This document shows, piece after piece, positions 30,458 through 38,360 of a stretch of DNA of 64,000 nt (positions are counted from its first letter, which is position 1; every line of letters begins with the position of its first letter). The DNA is from RGIG426 sp045639905. Its GTDB lineage: Bacteria > Bacillota > Clostridia > Oscillospirales > Acutalibacteraceae. Location of the stretch: the NCBI GenBank assembly GCA_045639905.1, contig JAZUDZ010000015.1:6473-70472 (forward strand), in the 5' to 3' direction. Position numbers and translations under genes: made by a program. Under the pieces are notes generated by a model. That model saw only the letters and a list, made by a program, of their open reading frames with translations. It searched no databases and had not been told where the DNA came from.

Positions 30458-32023
30458 ATGGCTTACGCGAAATTATGTGATGAGAGCAATAAACTTTTGA
30501 ATGTCATATCCTATACGCCTCCTATGCCTGTTTCCAAACTCCTTGCGGCGCAAGGCGTTTCGGTTTCCATGCCCTGTGGGGGAGCTCGTCGGTGCGGTAA
30601 TTGCCGCGTTAGGGTTTCGGGACAGGTCAGTCCTGTCAGCCCGGAAGAAGAGGCGCTTCTTCGGAACAAAAAAACGGAGCCGGATACACGGCTTGCCTGT
30701 TTTGCAGAGGCTCTCGGCGATGTGACGATCTGCTTGCCGAAAGCGGCCGTTTCCGTTCTTCAAACGGATGCCCTGCCGACTGTCCCAACAGACGGAAAAG
30801 AAGGATTCGGTGTAGCAATCGATATTGGTACAACGACACTGGTTGCCTATCTCGTCAGCCTTAAATCCGGTGAAATCATTAGAACACTCGGAAAACCGAA
30901 TCCCCAGTGTGTGTTCGGCGCGGATGTGATTTCGCGGCTGGAACGATATGAAAAAGAGGACGGACAAATTGTTCGGACTTGCTTATTGGATGAATTGGAC
31001 AATTTGATAAAAACCCTGTTGTCTGATGAAAATATAGAGGATTCCCTTCTGAAAGAAATGACGGTCGTGGGAAATACGGCCATGCTGACGATTTTGTGCG
31101 GTTATTCTGCCGCATCTCTTCTCAAACCGCCTTTTACGGCTCCGAAGGGATTCGGAACGACCCAAACTGGAGCGGAATGGAGATTTCCGTTTGCCGTTTC
31201 CGTCCCCGTTTATGTAGGACCTTGCGTTTCCGGCTATGTCGGAGCGGACGCAGTGGCGGCACTGCTTGCCGCCGATATGTCTTCCGATTGTCTTTTGGCG
31301 GATATCGGAACAAACGGGGAACTGCTTCTCCGTACCAAGAACTGCTTGTATGCCTGTTCGGCTGCGGCGGGACCAGCTCTGGAGGGAGCCGGAATCTCCT
31401 GTGGTATGCCGGCGGGTGAAGGTGCCGTCAGCCGGGTGTATTTGCGGCAGGGAAGACTGGACTATACCGTTATCGGCGACGGTGAGCCTCGTGGAATTTG
31501 CGGGTCCGGGTTGCTGGATCTTCTGTCCGTTTGCGGAAAACTCGGGGTGATTTCCGGTTCCGGTCAAATTCAATTGACCGGGCATGTGCTTACGGATTAC
31601 GTCCAAATGATTCAGGATGTGCCGGCGATTGTACTGAGTGACCGTGTCACTTTGACGCAAGAGGATGTTTATGCGATTCAGCTTTCCAAAAGTGCGATCG
31701 CTTCGGGAATCCGCATTTTACTGCGGGAAGCGGGGCTGTCGCTTGAAAAGATCAACACCATTTACCTTGCAGGCGGATTTGGCAGCAGTTTGTCTCCGCA
31801 AAGTGCCGAAACCGTCGGATTGATTCCGCCCGGGTGTGCCGCCAAAACGGTGGTCCTCGGAAATGCAGCGGGAAAGGGAGCCGTCAATTTGCTTCTTTCG
31901 GAAACCTGTCGCAAACAGGCGGCCGAGTTATCTTCCCAAATTTGCGTGAAAAACTTGAATGAAAATCCGGATTTTGAAGGATTGTTTCTTTCCGGATTGC
32001 GATTTGATTTGTTTAGGGAGTGA
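30458..32023 (+). CDS. RACo-like corrinoid-protein reactivator (2Fe-2S plus ASKHA ATPase, DUF4445)
   Basis: 521 aa. An N-terminal 2Fe-2S ferredoxin domain has C40, C46, C49 (MPCGGARRCGNC) and C81 (LACFA). An ASKHA-type ATPase fold follows (VAIDIGTTTLVAYLV, ADIGTNGELLL, LAGGFGSSL). Proteins of this build use ATP to drive reduction of inactive Co(II) corrinoid proteins in methyltransferase pathways. The start at 30458 has AAAGGAGG 8 bases upstream. No corrinoid protein or methyltransferase gene is in the window, so the client is unknown. It overlaps or abuts yfbR at its 3' end. Family assignment is firm; physiological role is inferred. Confidence 0.85.
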   Translation: MAYAKLCDESNKLLNVISYTPPMPVSKLLAAQGVSVSMPCGGARRCGNCRVRVSGQVSPVSPEEEALLRNKKTEPDTRLACFAEALGDVTICLPKAAVSVLQTDALPTVPTDGKEGFGVAIDIGTTTLVAYLVSLKSGEIIRTLGKPNPQCVFGADVISRLERYEKEDGQIVRTCLLDELDNLIKTLLSDENIEDSLLKEMTVVGNTAMLTILCGYSAASLLKPPFTAPKGFGTTQTGAEWRFPFAVSVPVYVGPCVSGYVGADAVAALLAADMSSDCLLADIGTNGELLLRTKNCLYACSAAAGPALEGAGISCGMPAGEGAVSRVYLRQGRLDYTVIGDGEPRGICGSGLLDLLSVCGKLGVISGSGQIQLTGHVLTDYVQMIQDVPAIVLSDRVTLTQEDVYAIQLSKSAIASGIRILLREAGLSLEKINTIYLAGGFGSSLSPQSAETVGLIPPGCAAKTVVLGNAAGKGAVNLLLSETCRKQAAELSSQICVKNLNENPDFEGLFLSGLRFDLFRE

Positions 32024-32028
32024 AACCA

Positions 32029-32607
32029 TTGAAAAATTCCTTTTTTGCCATGTTGTCCCGTATGAAATATGTTCTTCGCTGGTCGCGTATGGGAAATACA
32101 CGTCAGGAAAACATCCAGGAACATACGGCGGACGTGGCCTATATTGCTCACGCGCTGGCGGAAATTACGAACCGGCGACTGGGCGGGACGGTGGATGTCA
32201 GTAAATGCGTGATGCTGGCACTGTATCACGATGTGCCGGAAATCATCACGGGAGATTTGCCGACCCCGGTAAAATATCATAACGAAGAATTCAGGCAGGC
32301 ATATAAGGAAGTGGAGGAAGAAGCGGCCAAGCGGATGCTCGGGCAGCTTCCCGAAGATTTGCGCGGAGCGTATGAACCGTATTTGCTCCCCGAGGACTGT
32401 ATGGAAAAACGGCTTTGTAAAGCCGCAGATAAGTTTTCCGCTTTGATTAAATGCCTGGAAGAAGAAAAGTCCGGCAACAGGGAATTTCGCAGAGCAAAGG
32501 AAGCGACCATTAAAGCTCTTCATGATATGAAAATCCCGGCAGTGGAGGTGTTCCTTGAAGAATACCTGCCGGCCTATGAACTGACTTTGGATGAGCAGGA
32601 AATGTAA
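32029..32607 (+). CDS. yfbR: YfbR-like HD-domain 5'-deoxynucleotidase
   Basis: 192-aa HD hydrolase removing the 5' phosphate of deoxynucleoside monophosphates. NSFFAMLSRMKYVLRW, the metal residues H32 (QEHTADVA), H67-D68 (LYHDVPEIITGDLPTPVKY) and a later KAADKFSALIKCLEEE align closely with E. coli YfbR. The TTG at 32029 is preferred as start: GGGAG lies 8 bases upstream and the protein then begins like family members; a GTG at 32020 overlapping the previous stop is the alternative. It probably tunes dNTP pools; cotranscribed with the RACo-like gene, apparently without functional link. Confidence 0.9.
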   Translation: MKNSFFAMLSRMKYVLRWSRMGNTRQENIQEHTADVAYIAHALAEITNRRLGGTVDVSKCVMLALYHDVPEIITGDLPTPVKYHNEEFRQAYKEVEEEAAKRMLGQLPEDLRGAYEPYLLPEDCMEKRLCKAADKFSALIKCLEEEKSGNREFRRAKEATIKALHDMKIPAVEVFLEEYLPAYELTLDEQEM

Positions 32608-32644
32608 CCTGCAGACCATAGTGAAATAGAAAGAAGGTTGTAAT

Positions 32645-33940
32645 ATGCAATGGCAATGTGCAAATTGTAAGATTCCGGTAGAAGATGAAGTGACCGCTTG
32701 CCCCCGCTGCGGAGCAACGAGCGGAACGGGAGAGCCTTCCCGTGCCGTGTCCATCTTGAAGAAAACCATCGGATCGGCTCCGTTTTTGATTGCGGCCGTG
32801 TGTCTGACACTGGTTTTTCTGCTTGGCGTCGTTTTGGATGTTATCGACTACGGCCAGGTGACAAAACAGGACGTTTCGGAAATCATATCGGTCATTCATA
32901 CCGAGTTTCCGCAAGTTGTAAATGATGAGACGGCATCGGATCTTGAGCAGCTTGCAGCCGAGGAAAAGTCGGATACAAGTTCGTCTTTTGATGTGACACT
33001 GCTGCTTCTCATTATCGGATTGTGGCTTTTGATCGGGCAGCAGTCCATGAAAAAGATTCGGGTAAATACGGCAGGCATTATTCTTATTCGCGTTGCCTGT
33101 ATTCTTTGCCTGGTTGCTTTCGGAATTTTGTTTGTGTGCGTGGCCGGTGGCGGTGCGCTGCTTTGGGTTAAATGGAACCCGGCCGTGAAATGGCTCAGCA
33201 CAACAGGCGCGGCCCAGATTGGTATAAAGGGCGACCTGGTTTCCTCTCTTTTATCACAGGGGATTGTAAAGACATGCGTATTTGCCGGACTCGGTGCACT
33301 GGCACTGATTCTCATTATCGGTATTTTGTTCTATTGCTTCAGCCTGCGCGGTCTTCACAACTGCGCCTTGGTGTGCAAAAACGGAAAATCCGTCGGTCGT
33401 GGAATTCCGGCTTTTGTTCCGGTGATTCTTTTACTGGTGTTTGCCGGCTATCTGTTCTCGGCGGTGCTGTCTCTTCTGACATGGGACATGACCGGCGCGA
33501 AGGATTTGCTTTTGGCAATCGGATGCCTTATGCTGGCAGTGGTTTGCTTCCAATATACCGGACGGGTGAAGAAACTGGTTGCGTTTGAGGCGCAGGAAGA
33601 GCTTCCGTTTATCCCGTACGAGGACGAGCCGGTGGACGGAGTTCCGGTTGAGGCGGAACCGACGACAATGGCCGAGGAAGAACCCGTGGTTTTTGAACAG
33701 GAGCCCGAACCGTCTCCTTATATCGCCCCGGACGTGGAAGAGGAACAAACGGAAGAGAAAACGGAAGAACCGCAGGAAATAGATCAGCCCATTCCGACAA
33801 GAGAGGATTTCGATATAGAACCCGGAGAGGAAGCGGCTCAGCCGGAATCGGAAGCGGTTCCGACCCGCACCTGCCCACGCTGTGGCGCTGAAGTGGCGGA
33901 GAACGCCTTCTTCTGTACCCAGTGCGGAATGAAACTCTAA
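32645..33940 (+). CDS. Membrane protein with zinc ribbons at both ends
   Basis: 431 aa, family not recognised. An N-terminal zinc ribbon (CANC...CPRCG, residues 5-22) is followed by a membrane helix at about 45-65, an outside loop, and about four more helices up to residue 300. A long acidic Glu/Pro-rich stretch (about 310-405) then leads to a second ribbon at the very end, CPRCGAEVAENAFFCTQCG. Both ribbons are the zinc_ribbon_2 kind often found in membrane sensors or assembly factors. Topology suggests both are cytoplasmic. It may be the last gene of the RACo-yfbR unit and is closed by a strong terminator. Confidence 0.8.
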   Translation: MQWQCANCKIPVEDEVTACPRCGATSGTGEPSRAVSILKKTIGSAPFLIAAVCLTLVFLLGVVLDVIDYGQVTKQDVSEIISVIHTEFPQVVNDETASDLEQLAAEEKSDTSSSFDVTLLLLIIGLWLLIGQQSMKKIRVNTAGIILIRVACILCLVAFGILFVCVAGGGALLWVKWNPAVKWLSTTGAAQIGIKGDLVSSLLSQGIVKTCVFAGLGALALILIIGILFYCFSLRGLHNCALVCKNGKSVGRGIPAFVPVILLLVFAGYLFSAVLSLLTWDMTGAKDLLLAIGCLMLAVVCFQYTGRVKKLVAFEAQEELPFIPYEDEPVDGVPVEAEPTTMAEEEPVVFEQEPEPSPYIAPDVEEEQTEEKTEEPQEIDQPIPTREDFDIEPGEEAAQPESEAVPTRTCPRCGAEVAENAFFCTQCGMKL

Positions 33941-33942
33941 GA

Positions 33943-33986
33943 AAAAGACACCAAACTGTCAATCAGTTTGGTGTCTTGCTTTTTTG
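33943..33986. terminator. Bidirectional terminator
   Basis: AAGACACCAAACTG (33945-33958) pairs with CAGTTTGGTGTCTT (33964-33977). T-rich runs flank both sides, serving the plus-strand zinc-ribbon gene and the convergent lipid kinase gene. Confidence 0.88.
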
Positions 33987-33994
33987 TGTTTGTG

Positions 33995-34894
33995 TTAGGC
34001 TTTCGGTACGACGAAATTGAAATACTTCGGCACGATTTCAAAACGGGTGTCTTCACCTTTTTCAATTTCACCGTCGGCATTCACACAGGCGCCGCCATCG
34101 CAGTGCACGTCCATGGCCGTGCCGACAAAATGCTCGCAAATGTCTAAATCCATATGCTCTCCGCGTTTGTATTTGCCGAGAAGGGTGATGGCTTTCAAAC
34201 GGGGAACCGATTTAATTAAGATGAAGTCAAGCAGACCGTCTTCGGTGGAGGCCATGGGGGCTCCATGGTAACCGCCGCCGTAATACTGCCCGTTGGCAGC
34301 CAAAGCAAACAGATAGCGTCCGGACCGTTTGACCAGTCCTTTGGTGGTTTCCATAGCCACATCCAGGACGGAGCCGATGGGCCGGAGAAGAACTTTGAGA
34401 ACGGCCAGATCATAGGCGAGCGGGCCGGAAATGAGCGGCATCTTTTTGAAGTCCGTCATATGATAGCAGACATCGGCATCCATGCCGATGGAGCAGAGGT
34501 TCAGGGAGACTTTGTTGTTGCAGCGAATTCCGTCTACTTTTTTTGCGGTTCCCGCAACCAGTTTGCGAAGGTTCAAAAAGTTTTCGGCGCCGCCGTAGGA
34601 TTTAACGTAATCGTTACCGGAGCCACAGGGGATGACGGTCAATTCCGCATCCGGATACGCTTCCACTCCGCTGGCAACTTCCAACAAGGTGCCATCACCG
34701 CCGACTGCGTACAGGCGGGTGTCGCCTTTTGCCGCTTCCTCGGCTGCGATTTTGGTGGCGTCTCCTTGGCAGGATGTGGTTCGAATGACATATTCTTCCT
34801 GCAGTTCGGAAAATACTTCTTTGATCGTGGAGATGAAAGACAGAGCCGGGCTTTTTTTGCCTGCGGCGGGGTTGATGATAAATACGTGACGCAT
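33995..34894 (-). CDS. Diacylglycerol/sphingosine-type lipid kinase (DagK/YegS family)
   Basis: 299-aa soluble lipid kinase. FIINPAAGKK, the nucleotide-binding YAVGGDGTLLEVASG and ITVIPCGSGNDYVKSYG-like segment (here ELTVIPCGSGNDYVKS) are family hallmarks, as is the C-terminal DGLLDFILIKSV. In Firmicutes such enzymes recycle diacylglycerol released by lipoteichoic-acid synthesis; the lipid used here is not known. The start at 34894 (MRHVFIINP) has TAGGA 6 bases upstream. It is 8 bp downstream of the RNA methyltransferase gene and shares its promoter. Confidence 0.9.
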   Translation of the reverse strand: MRHVFIINPAAGKKSPALSFISTIKEVFSELQEEYVIRTTSCQGDATKIAAEEAAKGDTRLYAVGGDGTLLEVASGVEAYPDAELTVIPCGSGNDYVKSYGGAENFLNLRKLVAGTAKKVDGIRCNNKVSLNLCSIGMDADVCYHMTDFKKMPLISGPLAYDLAVLKVLLRPIGSVLDVAMETTKGLVKRSGRYLFALAANGQYYGGGYHGAPMASTEDGLLDFILIKSVPRLKAITLLGKYKRGEHMDLDICEHFVGTAMDVHCDGGACVNADGEIEKGEDTRFEIVPKYFNFVVPKA

Positions 34895-34902
34895 AGAAAA
34901 TC

Positions 34903-36018
34903 CTACCTTTCTCCGAAATACATGAACAGATTGCATTTGAGCATTCCGTTGTACAGTTTGCGTTTCTTTGTGGCCTTACGACCGAAGAGGTTTTCAAATT
35001 CCTCATGGGGACTGATGATGGCATAGGACCAACCGGTTTTCGGGACGAAAACCGACCCCATGGTTTTGATTATCTGCTCGGCGGCTTTTTGATCCAGCAA
35101 TCGTGCACCGTATGGCGGATTGCAAAGAACCACGCCGCTGTCTCCTTCAGGAACAAAGTCGGCAATGTCCTGCCGGGAAACGGTAAGGCCCGTATCAACA
35201 TGGGCTTTTGCAGCATTTTCTTTTGTCAGTGCCAGAGCATCGGCGTCAATATCCGCGCCCTTCAGGTGGACGATTTTGTCGTCAAGCTCAAAGGACCGCG
35301 CCCGTTCCCGTTCTTCTGTCCAAACGGATGATTCGATTTGCTGCCATTCTTCCGCGGCAAATCGACGACGGATGCCCGGGGCAATTTTCTTTGCGGAGAG
35401 AGCCGCTTCAATCAAAAGGGTTCCCGAACCGCAACAGGGATCGCAGATGCAAGCGGCGTTGCGGGCCCTTGCCAAATCGGCGATGGCCGCAGCCAAAGTT
35501 TCTTTCATGGGTGCCTCTACGGCATTTGCACGGTATCCCCGCTTATGAAGTCCGGCTCCGCTGGTGTCCAGCAAAACCGTAACGAAATCTTTGTGGATGG
35601 TAAACTGAATTTGATGTTTGGAGCCGCTTTCGGAAAACCAACTGATGTGATAGGCAGAGGAGAGTCTGTCAACAACGGCTTTTTTGATGATGGATTGGCA
35701 ATCCGGAACGCTGTGAAGCTGGGAGTCCAGAGACCAGCCTTTGACCGGAAAAGCGTCATCCTTGTCAATGTAAGATTCCCAGGGAAGATTTTTTGTTCCT
35801 TGAAACAAATCCTCAAATGTCAGTGCACGGAAACTTCCGACTACGATTTGAACCCGTTCCGCAAACCGGGAACCGATATTGACACGGGCCATTGTATGGG
35901 CATCACCGGAAAAGAGAACCCGTCCGTTTTCGACACGAACATTGTCTATGCCGAGCCGTTTCAGTTCATCTCCCAGTATGCCTTCGATGCCGAATAGGCA
36001 AGGTGCACAAAACTCCAT
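34903..36018 (-). CDS. THUMP-domain class I RNA methyltransferase (RlmL-N/YpsC type)
   Basis: 371 aa. Residues 1-160 form a ferredoxin-like and THUMP RNA-binding region; the methyltransferase core follows with GYRANAVEAPMKETLAAA, the SAM loop CDPCCGSGTLLIEAAL and the catalytic NPPYGARL. This NPPY signature marks N2-guanine methylation, as in RlmL (m2G2445 of 23S rRNA). The start at 36018 (MEFCAP) is supported by AGGAG 6-7 bases upstream; a longer reading is not. First gene of a two-gene operon with the lipid kinase. Confidence 0.9.
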   Translation of the reverse strand: MEFCAPCLFGIEGILGDELKRLGIDNVRVENGRVLFSGDAHTMARVNIGSRFAERVQIVVGSFRALTFEDLFQGTKNLPWESYIDKDDAFPVKGWSLDSQLHSVPDCQSIIKKAVVDRLSSAYHISWFSESGSKHQIQFTIHKDFVTVLLDTSGAGLHKRGYRANAVEAPMKETLAAAIADLARARNAACICDPCCGSGTLLIEAALSAKKIAPGIRRRFAAEEWQQIESSVWTEERERARSFELDDKIVHLKGADIDADALALTKENAAKAHVDTGLTVSRQDIADFVPEGDSGVVLCNPPYGARLLDQKAAEQIIKTMGSVFVPKTGWSYAIISPHEEFENLFGRKATKKRKLYNGMLKCNLFMYFGER

Positions 36019-36055
36019 AAGTTTCTCCTGATACATAGCAAAAAATTCAAAAATT

Positions 36056-36084
36056 ATAATACAGTATTTTAGGCGGATGTGCAA
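36056..36084 (-). promoter_or_regulatory. Promoter of the RNA methyltransferase operon
   Basis: Minus strand TTGCAC (36079-36084), 17-bp spacer, TATTAT (36056-36061). Confidence 0.6.
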
Positions 36085-36124
36085 GAAAAACGAAAAAGAA
36101 AACACGATTTCTATACTTTTTCAG

Positions 36125-36153
36125 TTGCAAAGCGTGTATGTATCGTGTAAAAT
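36125..36153 (+). promoter_or_regulatory. tRNA-Arg promoter
   Basis: TTGCAA (36125-36130), 17-bp spacer, TAAAAT (36148-36153). Confidence 0.75.
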
Positions 36154-36165
36154 GAGCAAGTACAT

Positions 36166-36242
36166 CCGCCCGTGGCGAAGCTGGATATCGCAGTGGATTC
36201 CGATTCCAAAGGCCGGGGGTTCGAATCCCTCCGGGCGGGCCA
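36166..36242 (+). tRNA. tRNA-Arg (anticodon CCG)
   Basis: 77-nt cloverleaf with encoded CCA. Acceptor CCGCCCG/CGGGCGG, D stem GCGA/TCGC, anticodon loop TTCCGAT with CCG at 36200-36202, T arm GGGGG-TTCGAAT-CCCTC, discriminator G. It reads CGG codons. Confidence 0.93.
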
Positions 36243-36244
36243 TC

Positions 36245-36286
36245 AAAAACGACGAGTTTCTATAGAAGCTTGTCGTTTTTTCTTTT
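36245..36286 (+). terminator. tRNA-Arg terminator
   Basis: AAAAACGAC (36245-36253) pairs with GTCGTTTTT (36272-36280), then TCTTTTTG. Confidence 0.8.
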
Positions 36287-36354
36287 TGTGATGAGTTTTG
36301 CTTGTGAAGGATGAGACATATATGAAAAGCGGTCAAATGAGTGAAACCGAAATA

Positions 36355-36390
36355 TAACCTATTGACGATTGCAAAAAAATAGGTTACAAT
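36355..36390 (+). promoter_or_regulatory. Promoter with flanking inverted repeat before the HipA-like gene
   Basis: TTGACG (36362-36367), 17-bp spacer, TACAAT (36385-36390). A perfect 9-bp inverted repeat, TAACCTATT (36355-36363) and AATAGGTTA (36378-36386), overlaps both boxes, the geometry of a repressor site. Confidence 0.7.
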
Positions 36391-36425
36391 GCGGTTGGAA
36401 TTTTTGATGGGGTGGTGGTGAAAGT

Positions 36426-37814
36426 ATGAGCAGTATTGCTGAACAGATTGCGAATCTTGAGAAGGAACTTGAAAAGTGTCCCGGCGGATATATTTCCCGG
36501 AAGATTATCAACGGGCGGGAACGCTTCTACTTGCAATGGATAGAGGATGGGAAAATCAAGAGTAAATATATTAAGGCGGACGAACTTGACAAAGTTCGCG
36601 CTTTTGTTGATCACCGTCACGATATTCTGAAAAGACTGAGAGAACTGAAAGCCACCCCGGAAGGCATAAAAATCGATAATCTCAAGCGCAAGACGGTTCG
36701 GAATATGAAGACTATTACCGGAACGCTGATGTCAGAAGATGTCCCGGTAGCGACTGTTAAAAACGGTATCATTACCGATTTGGATGAAACGCTTGTTCCT
36801 TTGTATCTGAAAAGGACAAAGGATGTGGAGGGGTGGCTGGCTTCCCGTGCAATCGATACCCACAGAACCAATTCCCGCCTTTTGAAGAAGGCTCTCCGTT
36901 TGCACACAACCGATGATGTGAGTACTGCGCTTGCGGTCAACGCTGCCACGGTGACGGACCGCTATTGGTTTAGGCCGGAGGGGTCAACGGCGACCTATGA
37001 GGACATACGATTCAAGGAAAACTATTTTGCCGATTTGGCTTTGCGTGGTGACCCCGACAGCTTTTCGCGAAAGCCGTCAAGAACTCCCGAACTTACGAAT
37101 ACAGGAAGTTTTGAGAAGTGCTGGAAACTGATAGACGGCAAGTGGTGGATGTACAAAAGCGGGAACAGGGACGAATTGTTTTCTGAACTGTTCATTTGCA
37201 AACTGGGGGAAAAGCTCGGGCTGCCGATGGCACACTATGAACTGGATGGAGAGTATATTCGGTCTGTGGATTTTACAGATGGTGCATCTGTATATTTTGA
37301 GCCGATGCGTTCTCTTGTAGATGATAATGAAGATTATGAAAAATGCTTTGCCGTTTTGTATGATATTTCCCCGGAAATTGCACGGCAATACCTTGTGTTG
37401 ATATGGCTTGATTCGATTTGTTACAACATGGACAGACATACCGAGAATTTCGGTTTGCTGCGGGATGCAAAAACCGGAACCATTCTTTCGCTTGCACCGA
37501 ATTACGATAACAATATTGCGCTGATTGCAAAGGGATATCCGAAGGATGTTAGCCGAGCGCGTGACGGGCTCATCCGCTTTTTCCGTGAACTGCTTGCAAG
37601 TTGCGAGACGGCAAGAGAAATGATCAGGCAAACCGTCTTGCCGGAAATCACAGATGCCGTCATTGATGAGTGTCTGAACGAAATACCGATAGAGGTTGAC
37701 CGGGACTTCATGCATTCCTTTGTTATGAACGGGCAGACGGTTCTCCGAAAGATTATCGACGAGGGCGAAGGACTCTCCGGAGATAGTGATGACTTGGGAG
37801 GACTGATGTTGTAG
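36426..37814 (+). CDS. HipA-like kinase, stand-alone
   Basis: 462 aa. The C-terminal two thirds show the HipA/PI3K-like kinase active site: DSICYNMDRHTENFGLLRD with D336, H338 and N341, then LSLAPNYDNN carrying the metal-binding Asp. An N-terminal block of about 100 residues (CPGGYISRKIINGRERFYLQW, then IKSKYIKADEL) resembles the DUF6788-type segment seen on mobile or toxin-related proteins. HipA toxins phosphorylate tRNA synthetases or related targets, but no HipB-type antitoxin gene adjoins it. Hence it could be an orphan toxin, a phage-defence kinase or a domesticated regulator. It is slightly richer in A and T than its neighbours and lies between a tRNA gene and a regulator-ABC operon, a typical insertion neighbourhood. 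Confidence 0.75.
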   Translation: MSSIAEQIANLEKELEKCPGGYISRKIINGRERFYLQWIEDGKIKSKYIKADELDKVRAFVDHRHDILKRLRELKATPEGIKIDNLKRKTVRNMKTITGTLMSEDVPVATVKNGIITDLDETLVPLYLKRTKDVEGWLASRAIDTHRTNSRLLKKALRLHTTDDVSTALAVNAATVTDRYWFRPEGSTATYEDIRFKENYFADLALRGDPDSFSRKPSRTPELTNTGSFEKCWKLIDGKWWMYKSGNRDELFSELFICKLGEKLGLPMAHYELDGEYIRSVDFTDGASVYFEPMRSLVDDNEDYEKCFAVLYDISPEIARQYLVLIWLDSICYNMDRHTENFGLLRDAKTGTILSLAPNYDNNIALIAKGYPKDVSRARDGLIRFFRELLASCETAREMIRQTVLPEITDAVIDECLNEIPIEVDRDFMHSFVMNGQTVLRKIIDEGEGLSGDSDDLGGLML

Positions 37815-37882
37815 ACGGATTGTTCTCAAAAGGTTCAGTACACCATTCGAATTTTTCCGGAACATGAATACAGTACAACAAG

Positions 37883-37919
37883 AGCAGCTGATTTTGTTTT
37901 CAAAATCAGCTGCTTTTCT
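37883..37919 (+). terminator. Terminator after the HipA-like gene
   Basis: AGCAGCTGATTTTG (37883-37896), loop TTTT, CAAAATCAGCTGCT (37901-37914), then TTTCTC. Confidence 0.88.
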
Positions 37920-37920
37920 C

Positions 37921-37965
37921 TTGACAAATCCCCAATACTGTATATAATGCATATATACAGTATTG
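37921..37965 (+). promoter_or_regulatory. Promoter-operator of the GntR-ABC operon
   Basis: TTGACA (37921-37926), 16-bp spacer, TATAAT (37943-37948). A perfect 14-bp inverted repeat, CAATACTGTATATA (37933-37946) and TATATACAGTATTG (37952-37965), covers the -10 box. This is the arrangement expected for autorepression by the YtrA-type GntR protein encoded next. Confidence 0.9.
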
Positions 37966-37982
37966 ACAGATGAGGTGATCGG

Positions 37983-38360
37983 GTGACGATATTAATTGAT
38001 AACAAAAGCGGTTCGCCAATATATGATCAGATTTACTCCCAAATAAAAAGCCAGATTATCAGCGGCTCTTTGGCGGAGGACGAGATGTTGCCGTCCATTC
38101 GAAATTTGGCTAAGGATTTACGCATCAGTTTCATCACCACAAAGAGAGCATATGAAGAACTGGAAAAAGACGGGTTTATTTATACGGTCCCGGGAAAAGG
38201 CTGTTTTGTGGCACCGAAAAACGTGGAACTGCTGCGAGAGGAAAATCTCAGAAAAATCGAAGCGAATATTGATGAGATTGTCAAACTGGCGAAGTCCTGT
38301 AATCTTACCAAAGAAGACCTTGTGAAAATGGTCGAGTTTGGACTGGAGGAAACAAAATGA
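37983..38360 (+). CDS. GntR-family regulator, YtrA type
   Basis: 125-aa repressor. A winged helix-turn-helix occupies about residues 1-75 (PIYDQIYSQIKSQIISGSL, LPSIRNLAKDLRISFITTKRAYEELEKDGFI in segments), followed by the short helical tail of the YtrA subfamily (REENLRKIEANIDEIVKLAKS) that serves only for dimerisation, with no ligand domain. The GTG start is preceded by GAGGTGAT. It controls the ABC transporter that overlaps it and probably itself through the operator at 37933-37965. YtrA-type systems typically respond to cell-wall or antimicrobial stress. Confidence 0.93.
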   Translation: MTILIDNKSGSPIYDQIYSQIKSQIISGSLAEDEMLPSIRNLAKDLRISFITTKRAYEELEKDGFIYTVPGKGCFVAPKNVELLREENLRKIEANIDEIVKLAKSCNLTKEDLVKMVEFGLEETK

